21,110 bases of DNA, from NCBI GenBank assembly GCA_905235495.1, contig CAJOMK010000003.1, forward strand, positions 1 through 21,110, given 5' to 3'. Made by a program: the position numbers and the translations under genes. The notes beneath the pieces were generated by a model. It was given only the letters and a program-made list of their open reading frames with translations. It was not told where the DNA came from and searched no databases. The stretch comes from an uncultured Methanobrevibacter sp. GTDB lineage: Archaea; Methanobacteriota; Methanobacteria; Methanobacteriales; Methanobacteriaceae. This document shows positions 1-7,348 of the stretch, piece by piece. How positions within the stretch are numbered: position 1 is the stretch's first letter; the number at the start of each line of letters is the position of its first letter.

Positions 1-980
1 TCCAAATCTTCTTCATTGATGTCATCTTCACATTTTACAAGTGCCCTATAGACTTTGTATGTGTCTGGAGAGGATACCTTAATCTCTGCCTTTCTTTTTT
101 TTTCTGTAAACTTAAGGTTTAGATACTCTGTTTTTCCTTTTGCAGAAACATCAACTTCCTCAGCTATTTTTTCAAGGTCTATCTTTCTTATCTTAGGTTC
201 CTTTATCTCAAGTACAAATGGTCTTCCTGTACCTAGCATTCTAACGTCAATGTCTTCCCTTCCGGCACCATGGAACTTAGCTTCATAACCATTTGTATGC
301 TTGAGGACAATTTCGGATAAAAGTTCTTCAACGGATTCAGGATATTGCTTTCCTGTAAAGTTACATTCCTCACATCCTTTGCCTTTGCATTTTGTGCAAG
401 GCCATTTGGTTTGAGGAATTCCTCTCACAAGCTTTATGTATCTTCCTTCAATAAAGATAGGATTGATTTGAAGTCTGACTTTGATTGGATTTTCAATATC
501 TTCTTTTAAGATTCTTCGCAAATCCACCATTACAAGAACATCTTCTCCATCAAAATCAACATTCTGCTTGAGATTTGCTTCAAGCAATTTACCGATTTCC
601 CTGTTGACTTCCTTTTTGATTATTTCCACATTGAAATCAAACTTATCGCTGATTTCCTGGTCTGTTTCAACAATTTCCTTAGGCAATTTGCAGCCTACAA
701 CAAAGGTATCAAATTCTACATTGAGGAATTCTATTTTTTCATTTACCAAATCAAGAACTTTAGTGTTGATGTCATCAAACAAATCATTGCAGATTAGACA
801 TTTTTCATCATCAATGGTGTAGGGTTCTAGATTGAGGGCGTCTCTTATCTTAATGCCTCTTTCTTCATTTCCATTACCTTCTACACAGTCTGAAAATTTA
901 CGTCCAAGGCAATGATTACAGATTTTTCCACCAGTATGATTTATCAATTCTTCTGCTTTGTTTAGTATTTCTTGATTCAT
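1..980 (-). CDS. pus10: tRNA pseudouridine synthase Pus10 (3' end outside window)
   Basis: Archaeal Pus10 makes pseudouridine 54 and 55 in the T-loop of tRNA. The frame reads from an ATG at 980-978, preceded by the ribosome binding site GAGGAATTTA, to the window edge: 326 codons of a protein usually about 400-450 residues long. The N-terminal region has a cysteine pair at residues 21/24 and another at 61/64. A further cysteine cluster lies at 195, 198, 203 and 206. The catalytic-domain signature GREDIDVRMLG is present, and D243 is the likely catalytic aspartate by analogy with other pseudouridine synthases. The rest of the catalytic domain should lie left of position 1. It is downstream of srp54 on the same strand, 173 bp away with a hairpin between, so co-transcription is possible but not certain. 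Family assignment is firm. Confidence 0.93.
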   Translation of the reverse strand, partial: MNQEILNKAEELINHTGGKICNHCLGRKFSDCVEGNGNEERGIKIRDALNLEPYTIDDEKCLICNDLFDDINTKVLDLVNEKIEFLNVEFDTFVVGCKLPKEIVETDQEISDKFDFNVEIIKKEVNREIGKLLEANLKQNVDFDGEDVLVMVDLRRILKEDIENPIKVRLQINPIFIEGRYIKLVRGIPQTKWPCTKCKGKGCEECNFTGKQYPESVEELLSEIVLKHTNGYEAKFHGAGREDIDVRMLGTGRPFVLEIKEPKIRKIDLEKIAEEVDVSAKGKTEYLNLKFTEKKRKAEIKVSSPDTYKVYRALVKCEDDINEEDL

Positions 981-1049
981 TAAATTCCTCTTGAAAAATA
1001 GTTAGAAAATTTTTATTTTAAAAATAAGTATTATAATAAATAATTAAAA

Positions 1050-1103
1050 ATTATAAAATTATAAAATCATAAATTTTAAAATCATAAAATCATAAAATTT
1101 TAA
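1050..1103. repeat. Short AT-rich direct repeats between srp54 and pus10
   Basis: The octamer AAAATCAT occurs at 1063-1070, 1078-1085 and 1086-1093, embedded in further TTATAAAA-like variants. It lies in the gap between the srp54 terminator hairpin and the pus10 start, so it may overlap the pus10 promoter. It is low-complexity sequence, and no function can be read from it. Confidence 0.5.
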
Positions 1104-1140
1104 GATTAAAAAATTTATTAATTAATGAAATAATGGGTGA

Positions 1141-1158
1141 AATAGGACTAATCCTATT
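1141..1158 (-). terminator. Hairpin overlapping the srp54 stop codon
   Basis: AATAGGA at 1141-1147 is the perfect reverse complement of TCCTATT at 1152-1158, giving a 7-bp stem with a 4-base loop. The srp54 stop (1154-1156, minus strand) lies inside the stem. Read on the minus strand, a T-rich stretch follows some 25 bases on, towards 1110. The layout suits transcription termination or 3'-end processing of srp54 mRNA. Confidence 0.55.
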
Positions 1159-2494
1159 TCATGAATTGGCCCATAAGCCTATTCATAGCTCCTCCACCTA
1201 TGCCTCTACGTCCAATACCTTTCATTGCTTTTTTGGTATTGTTATAGTATTTCAATAATTCCTTAACGCTGCTCTCGTCTACACCAGAACCTCTTGCGAT
1301 TCTTTGAATACGAGATTGCTTGATTATTTTAGGGTTGAGCATTTCTTCCTCTGTCATGGAGGACATTATGATCTTGAACTCATTGATCTTGTCTTCAGTC
1401 ATTTGGCTTGCTTCTTTAGGTATTTTTCCACCTAAACCTGGAATCATGTTCATGACCTGTTGCATAGGACCCATACTGTTCATCATGTCGAACTGATTTT
1501 GCATGTCCATAAGAGTGAACTTACCGCTGAGCATGTTGTTCATGGTTTTGGTAGCGACATCTTCATCAATCACTTCTTCTGCCTTTTCGATAAGGCTTCT
1601 GATGTCTCCCATACCTAATAATCTTGAGATGAATCTTTCAGGATCGAATGCTTCAAAATCATCGATTCTTTCACCGGTACCAATGAATTTGATTGGTGCA
1701 CCAGTTTCAGCTACTGCAGAGAGAGCTCCTCCCCCTTTAGCTGTACCGTCTAATTTTGAAATGATGATTGAACCGATATCGGTTGCTTGTGAGAATACTT
1801 TAGCTTGTTCTCCAGCCTGTTGACCTATAGTACCGTCGATAACGAGAATGGATTCATCTGGTTCGATGATCTTATCTAATTTATTCATCTCTTCGATAAG
1901 GTCCTCTTCGTTTTTATGCCTACCTGCAGTATCGAAGATAATGATCTTTTGGTTTTTGAACTTTTTCAAACCCTTTTCAGCAAGGTCTAATGCATCCTTG
2001 TTTTCAGGGTCTCCATAAAGTTGGATTTGCAATTCTTCAGTTAATTGCCTTAACTGTTCATATGCTGCAGGTCTCCAAGTGTCTGTACAAACAACTGCTG
2101 GAGAGAAACCTTTTTTTTGAAGGTATTTGCATAATTTACCGATGGTGGTGGTTTTACCACTACCTTGCAATCCTAAGAACAATATTTGGAATGGCTTTTT
2201 ATTGATTTCAAGCTCTTTTGCTTCACTTCCAAGCAAATTAACCATTTCTTCATAGATAATTGTAATTACATGTTCCCTTGGTGTAATTCCTTTTGGCGGC
2301 TCTTCATTAAGTGCTCTTTCTTCGATTGTTTTTGATAATTTTAAAACAAGATTAATGTTTACGTCCGCTTGAATTAAAGCTCTTTGAATATCTTTTACAA
2401 CTTCTTTAACAACCTTTTTGTCAATAATACTCATTCCCGCCAATTTTTTCATGGTGTTTGTAAGGTTTTCTCCTAAACTTCCTAACATTGACAT
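1154..2494 (-). CDS. srp54: Signal recognition particle 54 kDa protein SRP54 (Ffh)
   Basis: This is the GTPase of the signal recognition particle. It binds signal peptides and 7S RNA and docks with FtsY to deliver ribosomes to the membrane. The 446 residues match the family length. The N domain spans about 1-95. The G domain has the P-loop GLQGSGKTTT (108-117), DTAGRH (188-193) and SKLDG (246-250), the last a mild variant of the usual TKLDG. The methionine-rich M domain spans about 296-446 and contains the RNA-binding stretch SRIQRIARGSGV (394-405) and a Gly/Met-rich tail. The chosen ATG follows AAGGAAAAGATAAT. A second in-frame ATG two codons later, giving MLGSLGEN, resembles the start of relatives and cannot be excluded. 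It is transcribed divergently from the phosphoribosyltransferase gene and lies upstream of pus10. Confidence 0.97.
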   Translation of the reverse strand: MSMLGSLGENLTNTMKKLAGMSIIDKKVVKEVVKDIQRALIQADVNINLVLKLSKTIEERALNEEPPKGITPREHVITIIYEEMVNLLGSEAKELEINKKPFQILFLGLQGSGKTTTIGKLCKYLQKKGFSPAVVCTDTWRPAAYEQLRQLTEELQIQLYGDPENKDALDLAEKGLKKFKNQKIIIFDTAGRHKNEEDLIEEMNKLDKIIEPDESILVIDGTIGQQAGEQAKVFSQATDIGSIIISKLDGTAKGGGALSAVAETGAPIKFIGTGERIDDFEAFDPERFISRLLGMGDIRSLIEKAEEVIDEDVATKTMNNMLSGKFTLMDMQNQFDMMNSMGPMQQVMNMIPGLGGKIPKEASQMTEDKINEFKIIMSSMTEEEMLNPKIIKQSRIQRIARGSGVDESSVKELLKYYNNTKKAMKGIGRRGIGGGAMNRLMGQFMK

Positions 2495-2772
2495 ATTATC
2501 TTTTCCTTTTAGATTGTTTTATTCTAATTATAATTATTTTTTGATAATTATCTGATAATTTTTTTGATAAGTTTTAATATTCGGTAAATAGTTTATTAAT
2601 AGTTTATCTTATTAACTTTAATGTATAACTTAATATTATATAAAAGTTTATTTATCTTTTATTATAAAATTATTGATAGGAGTAAATAAATTTATTGGGA
2701 TTTAATACTGAATTTCAAAGAAATTTAGTTTGAAAATATATTTTATGTTTATAGTAGTTAAGAGGTTTTAAA
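2495..2772. promoter_or_regulatory. Divergent promoter region, srp54 / hpt
   Basis: These 278 bases separate two divergent genes, so both promoters should lie here. TATA-like stretches on the plus strand are at about 2631-2646 (TAATATTATATAAAAG) and 2732-2744 (GAAAATATATTTT). The second would place transcription start only a few bases before the hpt ribosome binding site. On the minus strand the AT-rich block 2520-2580 probably holds the srp54 TATA box, but no single site stands out. No open reading frame or RNA gene was seen. Confidence 0.45.
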
Positions 2773-3333
2773 ATGCTTGAAAAATTAGTAGAAAGAAATG
2801 CACCAGTTGTTAAAAAAGGGGCTTATGATTATTTTGTTCATGGTATAAGTGATGGAGTGCCTGCATTGGACCCTTGCGTCTTAAAGGAAATTGCACAGGT
2901 ATTAAATGAAAAATTGAACTTGTCTGGCGTTGACAAGATTGTAGGTGTTGAAGCGATGGGTATTCACATTGCTACTGCATTGGCTTTGGAAACAGGCCTT
3001 CCTTTTTTAGTCATTCGTAAAAGACAATATGGTTTGGAAGGAGAACATGAAATCTTGAAACACACTGGTTATGCAACCTCTAAATTATACGTCAACGACT
3101 TGAGGGAAGGAGACAATATCATTTTGGTAGATGATGTGGTAAGTACTGGAGGAACTCTTACTGCTTTGATAAAAGAATTACAGATTATGGGTGTTAATTT
3201 GGTTCACACCGCTGTAGTTGTAGAGAAAGGTGAAGGTAAAACGGTTGTAGAAGAAGCTACCGGTGAAGAAATCAAGACTCTTGTAAAATTAGATGTGATT
3301 GATGGAAAAGTAATAGTAGATTCTTTGATATAA
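2773..3333 (+). CDS. hpt: Hypoxanthine/guanine phosphoribosyltransferase, archaeal type
   Basis: This is a cytoplasmic purine salvage enzyme that joins hypoxanthine and/or guanine to PRPP to make IMP or GMP. The 186 residues match the archaeal HGPRTase family, which resembles adenine phosphoribosyltransferases in sequence. The PRPP-binding loop IILVDDVVSTGGT is at 116-128. The stretch VGVEAMGIHIATALA (57-71) and a flexible basic segment around RKRQYGLEGEHE (82-93) are also typical. The ATG follows GAGGTTTTAAA. It is the first plus-strand gene after the divergent promoter, and a T-rich stretch at 3358-3380 could end its transcript before dph2. Base specificity (hypoxanthine versus guanine or adenine) cannot be settled by eye, because archaeal members are often misnamed. 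Confidence 0.88.
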   Translation: MLEKLVERNAPVVKKGAYDYFVHGISDGVPALDPCVLKEIAQVLNEKLNLSGVDKIVGVEAMGIHIATALALETGLPFLVIRKRQYGLEGEHEILKHTGYATSKLYVNDLREGDNIILVDDVVSTGGTLTALIKELQIMGVNLVHTAVVVEKGEGKTVVEEATGEEIKTLVKLDVIDGKVIVDSLI

Positions 3334-3451
3334 TCAGTTTTCTACTCTTATATCTCATATTTTATTTTTTATTTTTTGATTCTTAGTATGAAACCTTGGA
3401 TTTAATTGGGATTAACCTGTCTTTATTTTAAAATATTAATTAGTTGATAAA

Positions 3452-4459
3452 ATGGAATTATATGATATGGAACTAAAGAGAGTTATAAAGAAAATCAACT
3501 CTTTGAATGTTAGGAATGTAGGCTTGCAGTTTCCAGATGGCCTTAAGATGCAGGCAATAGCTCTTGCTCGTGAGATTGAAAAGCAAACAGAGGCTACTGT
3601 TATCGTATCGGCGGATCCTTGCTTTGGAGCTTGTGATGTTTCTGATAGAAAAATGAATGGAATCGTGGATTTCATTGTTCATTATGGACACACTCCTCTC
3701 CCACTTAAATACAGCATTCCTACAATGTTTATTGAAGCTAAAGCTAATGTCAAGGTTAAGGATTATTTGGAAGAAGCATTGGAAGAATTGCAGGATTATT
3801 CCAAAGTGGCCATTGCAACAACTGCACAGCATTTGCATTTGCTTGATGAGATTGTTGACTTTTTGGAGGACAATGGAAAGGAAGTGGTTATAGGTTCTTC
3901 AAGAAGCACAAGAGAAGGTCAGGTTTTAGGATGCAATTTCGCTTCCATAAAGAATTTAGGTGCTGATATTTACTTGTTTTTAGGAAGTGGCAATTTCCAC
4001 CCTTTAGGAATCTATTTGTTTACAAAAGTTCCTGTTTTAGCTATTGACCCATACAGTGGGGACATTCGTGAAATGAGTGCCTATGCAGATAGAATCTTAA
4101 GAATCAGATTTGCAATAATCGTAAAGGCAAAAGAAGCTACAAAATGGGGAATCATTGTCTCTTCAAAGGAAGGGCAATATCGGATGAAATTAGCTAAGGA
4201 ACTTAAAAAGTTACTTGAAGATGAAGGAATGGAAGCTTATATTCTGCTTATGGATCATGTCAATCCTGATGTCTTGCTGCCATATATGGAACTTGAAGCA
4301 TTTGTTGTAACTGCATGTCCAAGGATAGCTATTGATGACTCTCAGATGTATAAGAAACCTGTAATCACTCCTAAAGAGTTAGAGATTGTTTTAAACAAAA
4401 GAGAATGGGAAAAGTATCAATTAGATGAAATTCTATTTGAAGATAGGTACTATCAATAG
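3452..4459 (+). CDS. dph2: 2-(3-amino-3-carboxypropyl)histidine synthase Dph2 (diphthamide synthesis, step 1)
   Basis: Dph2 uses a [4Fe-4S] cluster to cleave S-adenosylmethionine in a non-canonical radical reaction. It transfers the 3-amino-3-carboxypropyl group to a histidine of elongation factor 2, the first step to diphthamide. The 335-residue length fits archaeal homodimeric Dph2. The cluster ligands come from three separate domains; candidates here are C57 or C61 in ADPCFGACD, C161 in GQVLGCNF and C289 in VTACPRIAIDD. The QFPDG motif is at 26-30. The ATG is preceded by GTTGAT with a 3-base spacer, the pattern seen at several genes here; a second in-frame ATG five codons on is less well placed. 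It stands alone between hpt and csl4, with about 115 and 370 bp on either side. Confidence 0.95.
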   Translation: MELYDMELKRVIKKINSLNVRNVGLQFPDGLKMQAIALAREIEKQTEATVIVSADPCFGACDVSDRKMNGIVDFIVHYGHTPLPLKYSIPTMFIEAKANVKVKDYLEEALEELQDYSKVAIATTAQHLHLLDEIVDFLEDNGKEVVIGSSRSTREGQVLGCNFASIKNLGADIYLFLGSGNFHPLGIYLFTKVPVLAIDPYSGDIREMSAYADRILRIRFAIIVKAKEATKWGIIVSSKEGQYRMKLAKELKKLLEDEGMEAYILLMDHVNPDVLLPYMELEAFVVTACPRIAIDDSQMYKKPVITPKELEIVLNKREWEKYQLDEILFEDRYYQ

Positions 4460-4666
4460 ATTTTCATTTATTTTCATTTTTTAATCTTAGCAATTATTTT
4501 CTAGTTTTCTATTATTTCCCATATTTTTTATTTTTAATTGTTTTATAATCTAAAAACAAACTCTAAAAACCGAATTTTTTATATATTACTAAAAACCATA
4601 AATAATTTACATATAAATAATAGACAATTTTATGAAAATTTTGCTTATCATATTTTTTATAATAAA

Positions 4667-4803
4667 TTTTATAAACGGAATTGTAAAATTTAGAATTTAG
4701 ATTCGTCCTCTTGATTTTATAAATGGAATTATAAAGTCTAGAATTTAAATTCATTGTCTTTGATTTTATAAATGGAATTATAAAATCTGGTTTAAAATTG
4801 AAA
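4667..4803. repeat. 48-49 bp tandem repeat, three copies, upstream of csl4
   Basis: The sequence TTTTATAAATGGAATTATAAA, or a close variant (ATAAACGGAATTGTAAA in copy 1), starts at 4667, 4715 and 4764. The copies are thus 48 and 49 bp apart. Each is followed by a related TTTAGAATTTAGATTC-like stretch, and the third is cut short. The array fills much of the 374-bp gap between dph2 and csl4 and ends about 30 bp before the csl4 start. The rest of the gap (4460-4666) is AT-rich with T-runs that could end the dph2 transcript. A minus-strand frame through the repeats looks like a by-product of composition. Confidence 0.75.
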
Positions 4804-4833
4804 TATGGCTTGATTGCCAAATGAGGTGTTTAG

Positions 4834-5400
4834 ATGAAAATTGAATCTGGAGATTTTGTAATGCCGGGTGATTTTTTAAGTGTAAGTGAACAATTTTTAC
4901 CAGGTCCAGGAGCATATGAAGATGATGGAAGTGTTAAATCGGGTGTTCCAGGAAATGTATTTATTGATGTTGAAGAAAGGGAAATCTCTGTAATATCAAA
5001 ATCCGGCGGTCCAAACTTATTGAGAGTTGGAGATATTGTATATGGTGAAGTGAAGGATGTGCGTGGACAAAGAGCTTTGATTACTATTTATGCTAAAAAA
5101 GGATTCAAACGTGAATTGGCTCTTCCTTATATGGCAGCTATTCATATCTCTCAAGTTACTCCTGGATACATTGATAAACTTACAGATGCTTTTAGAATTG
5201 GAGACTTAATTGAAGCAAAAGTTGTTAAAATCATGGGAGACAACCTTGATTTGAATACTGAAGACATCACTTCAGGTGTCATAAAGGCTATGTGTACCAG
5301 ATGCAGAACCTTTATGGATCCTTGCAATGAATCTGAAGTATACTGTCCTGTATGTGATAGAAAAGAAAAAAGAAAAGTTTCTAAAAATTATGATTATTAA
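4834..5400 (+). CDS. csl4: Exosome complex RNA-binding protein Csl4
   Basis: Csl4 forms part of the RNA-binding cap of the archaeal exosome, on top of the Rrp41/Rrp42 ring, and helps feed and choose RNA for 3'-5' degradation or tailing. The 188 residues match the family. The N-terminal domain (about 1-60) begins with the typical GDFVMPGDFL. An S1 RNA-binding domain spans about 64-142, and a zinc ribbon has cysteines 154, 157, 171 and 174. The ATG follows GAGGTGTTTAG, a good ribosome binding site. Only 78 bp separate it from rpoL, so the two may share a transcript. The pairing of csl4 with rpoL is familiar from other Euryarchaeota. Confidence 0.95.
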   Translation: MKIESGDFVMPGDFLSVSEQFLPGPGAYEDDGSVKSGVPGNVFIDVEEREISVISKSGGPNLLRVGDIVYGEVKDVRGQRALITIYAKKGFKRELALPYMAAIHISQVTPGYIDKLTDAFRIGDLIEAKVVKIMGDNLDLNTEDITSGVIKAMCTRCRTFMDPCNESEVYCPVCDRKEKRKVSKNYDY

Positions 5401-5478
5401 ATTAGAAATTTTTAATCAAAATTTATGATTTTTTATATCCTATTGTTGAAAAGTTCATTTATTTAAGGAAAAGATAAC

Positions 5479-5751
5479 ATGGAAATTGAATTTGTTAAAG
5501 ATACCAAATTAGAACTCGAAATTATTGTTCATGGAGAAAACCACTCTCTTTGTAATGTTTTAAGAAAATATCTTATGGAAGATAATGATGTAGAATATGC
5601 GGTTTATGGTATTGACCACCCACTTACCGGTGAACCTATCATGACCATTAAAACCAAAAGGACAAAAAGACCAAGAGACTCTCTCTTAAAAGCAGCTCAA
5701 AGATTAAAAGAAGAGACTGCTGAATTTAAAGGATTGGTTGAGGGTATTTAA
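5479..5751 (+). CDS. rpoL: DNA-directed RNA polymerase subunit L (Rpo11)
   Basis: Rpo11 pairs with subunit D (Rpo3) to form the alpha-like assembly platform of archaeal RNA polymerase; it is the counterpart of eukaryotic Rpb11/AC19. At 90 residues it has the full family length. The HGENHSLCNVLRKYL stretch (18-32) is the conserved dimerisation helix, followed by YAVYGIDHPLTGEPIM-type sequence. The C-terminal helix is charged. The ATG follows AAGGAAAAGATAAC. It lies directly after csl4 and is followed by a strong hairpin at 5760, which likely ends the csl4-rpoL unit. Confidence 0.96.
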   Translation: MEIEFVKDTKLELEIIVHGENHSLCNVLRKYLMEDNDVEYAVYGIDHPLTGEPIMTIKTKRTKRPRDSLLKAAQRLKEETAEFKGLVEGI

Positions 5752-5759
5752 CCCAAGCT

Positions 5760-5780
5760 TTTTGAGCCTTCGGCTCAAAA
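5760..5780 (+). terminator. GC-cored hairpin terminator after rpoL
   Basis: TTTTGAGCC at 5760-5768 pairs perfectly with GGCTCAAAA at 5772-5780 around a TTC triloop. It begins nine bases after the rpoL stop codon. A T-run (5794-5798) and a longer T-rich stretch follow. The GAGCC/GGCTC core stands out in otherwise AT-only spacers. A terminator or mRNA-stabilising 3' structure is the simplest reading. Confidence 0.7.
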
Positions 5781-5939
5781 CCTTGACCAAAACTTTTTCT
5801 ATTGTTTAGAGATTTCTTTATTTGTTTTCTATTTTTATTTTATTCATTATTTTGTCTTCTTTTATTTTCTGACTATTCTATAAATTTAAACTATTTATTA
5901 ATTTTTAATATATTATTGATTTTATTTTGGGGTGATAAT

Positions 5940-6359
5940 ATTAAATACAAAATTCCGTCATTGACTGTTGATATTTTTATTTTTAATGATAACCACGAAT
6001 TTATACTCATTCAAAGGAAAAACGACCCATTTAAAGAATATTGGGCATTACCTGGTGGATTTGTAGATTATGGTGAAACTACTGAGGATGCTGCAATAAG
6101 GGAAGCGAAGGAAGAGACATCCATTGATGTTGAACTTATTGATTTGCTCAATGTCTATTCTGAACCAGACCGTGATCCAAGAAGACATACAGTATCTGTA
6201 ACTTATTTGGCTCGTGGAAACTTTGATGATGCAAATGAAGATGATGATGCTAAGGATATTGGCGTATATTCATTTGATGACTTGAAAAAATTAAATATTG
6301 CATTTGATCATATGACAATTTTAAACGATGCTAAGAATTATTTGGATAATGAGAATTAA
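5940..6359 (+). CDS. Nudix hydrolase, likely ADP-ribose pyrophosphatase type, with ATT start
   Basis: Nudix enzymes hydrolyse nucleoside diphosphates linked to another group. The box lies at residues 40-63 from the ATT start: G-x5-E (GFVDYGE) followed by REAKEE, with the usual glycine of EExG replaced by serine (EETS). WALPGGF before it is typical of ADP-ribose or nucleotide-sugar hydrolases, but substrate cannot be fixed by eye. No ATG or GTG lies in frame before the domain. GGGGTGAT at 5929-5936 sits three bases before an in-frame ATT at 5940, the same spacing as at cfbD and dph2. This gives 139 residues beginning (M)KYKIPSLTVDIF, a natural Nudix start. An in-frame TTG at 5802 would add 46 residues of Phe/Leu-rich read-through of T-rich spacer and has no binding site. 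The TTG at 5961 also lacks one. Confidence 0.85.
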   Translation: MKYKIPSLTVDIFIFNDNHEFILIQRKNDPFKEYWALPGGFVDYGETTEDAAIREAKEETSIDVELIDLLNVYSEPDRDPRRHTVSVTYLARGNFDDANEDDDAKDIGVYSFDDLKKLNIAFDHMTILNDAKNYLDNEN

Positions 6360-6699
6360 TTTTTATTCTTCATCTTCTATTTTTTTCTAAGAATTTTTCT
6401 ATTATACAGTATAGATTTTTTGTTAAAAATTTTTCAAAATTATTCTCAACAAATACTCTCATTTTTTCATAATTTTTTTAAAAAAATTATAAATTTTTTA
6501 CCATTTTTTAATCTACTTAATATTTGTTTTTATTATTTTCTTTTACTAAATTTTTACAATTTTTCTTAATTTTAAAGCGTTTTTTACCCTATTTTTAAAT
6601 TAAGTTTAAATACTATGACTTAATAAACTAATTTATAAGAATGTTATAAAATAGTTTAATCATTTACGAAATTTATGAACTGAAGTTTTAAAATTTTTT
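6360..6699. other. AT-rich spacer after the Nudix gene
   Basis: This is a long T-rich spacer without a recognisable gene. Several T-runs between 6370 and 6600 would suit archaeal termination of the Nudix transcript. A TATA-like GTTTAAATAC at 6604-6613 could be a distal promoter for tfs, or for an untranslated RNA, but nothing else supports it. No tRNA-like or other recognisable RNA structure was found. Confidence 0.4.
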
Positions 6700-6757
6700 T
6701 AAACTGAATATATGTATGTAAATGTTTCAAGGATTATAATTATAGGAGATTATAATC
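6700..6757 (+). promoter_or_regulatory. Likely tfs core promoter with a doubled palindromic site
   Basis: A TATA-like GAATATATGT is at about 6706-6715. Start of transcription would be expected about 25 bases on, near 6735. Exactly there lie GATTATAAT (6732-6740) and the perfect palindrome GATTATAATC (6748-6757), 16 bp apart start to start. They can act as two half-related operator sites, or pair as a hairpin with an 8-base loop. A repressor covering the start site, or a 5'-end RNA hairpin, would both fit. The transcript would have a leader of about 110 bases before tfs. Confidence 0.45.
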
Positions 6758-6845
6758 GCATTAGTTTTGTTTGAAATTTGTTTTTTAAAAAATTTTTTAA
6801 TTTTGGTTTTTAAAGAGTAGTATTAGTTATTATGGAGGTTGATTA

Positions 6846-7181
6846 ATGGAATTTTGTCCTAAATGTGGCGGTATGATTCTTCCTCAAAAAGATGGAGATG
6901 ATGAGGACGCTCCTATTGTTTTAAAATGTTCCACCTGCGGTTATAATTCATCTGAAGTAGATAAGACTGAATATTCAGTTGACAAAAAAGTAGAATCTGT
7001 CGAAACCGTTATAATGAGAGGGGATGAAAGCGGTTTACGTTCTACTGTAAGGGAATTTTGTCCTAAATGTGGACATGATCGTGCTTCTTATGAATTGCTT
7101 CAAACTCGTAGTGCTGATGAGGCACCAACCCGTTTCTTCACTTGTGAAAAATGTGGTTATAAATGGAGAGGATATGATTAA
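6846..7181 (+). CDS. tfs: Transcription factor S (TFS, archaeal TFIIS-like cleavage factor)
   Basis: TFS binds RNA polymerase and stimulates cleavage of the nascent transcript in backtracked complexes, which rescues and proofreads elongation. The 111 residues match the family. The N-terminal zinc ribbon has C4, C7, C28 and C31; the C-terminal ribbon has C72, C75, C100 and C103. The acidic hairpin RSADEAPT carries the catalytic pair D91-E92, so this is an active-type TFS and not an inhibitory paralogue that has lost the acidic residues. The ATG follows GGAGGTTGATTA, close to a full Shine-Dalgarno match. It heads a same-strand run leading into PCNA and the GINS/ribosomal cluster. Confidence 0.96.
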   Translation: MEFCPKCGGMILPQKDGDDEDAPIVLKCSTCGYNSSEVDKTEYSVDKKVESVETVIMRGDESGLRSTVREFCPKCGHDRASYELLQTRSADEAPTRFFTCEKCGYKWRGYD

Positions 7182-7348
7182 TTCTGTAAATTGATCATAT
7201 CAATTTATTAATTTTTATTTTAGTTTTTAATTAAATTTTATGTTTATTATTCATTTAATCGTATTTATAGCGATTTTATTAAGGATATTATGGTGTGTTA
7301 AAAAGTTTATGAGTGAGTATTCTTAGTATTTTTAAGTAAGGAGATAAA

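Noticed and set aside
481..822. Plus-strand open frame opposite pus10
   Set aside because: Ser/Leu/Phe-rich shadow of the Pus10 coding strand, with no ribosome binding site or family resemblance.
1503..1823. Plus-strand open frame opposite srp54
   Set aside because: It is antisense to the conserved GTPase and M domains, its protein looks like nothing known, and it has no start signals.
4563..4820. Minus-strand open frame of 85 codons through the csl4-upstream repeats
   Set aside because: Its Asn/Tyr/Lys/Ile-rich product only mirrors the AT-rich tandem repeat. One repeat step is 49 bp, which shifts the frame, so the repeat is not kept at protein level. No family resemblance and no clear ribosome binding site.
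5802..5939. N-terminal 46-residue hydrophobic extension of the Nudix protein (possible membrane anchor)
   Set aside because: It starts at a TTG without a binding site, just after the rpoL terminator. T-rich spacer read in this direction always gives Phe, Leu and Ile. The good Shine-Dalgarno sequence is at 5929-5936.
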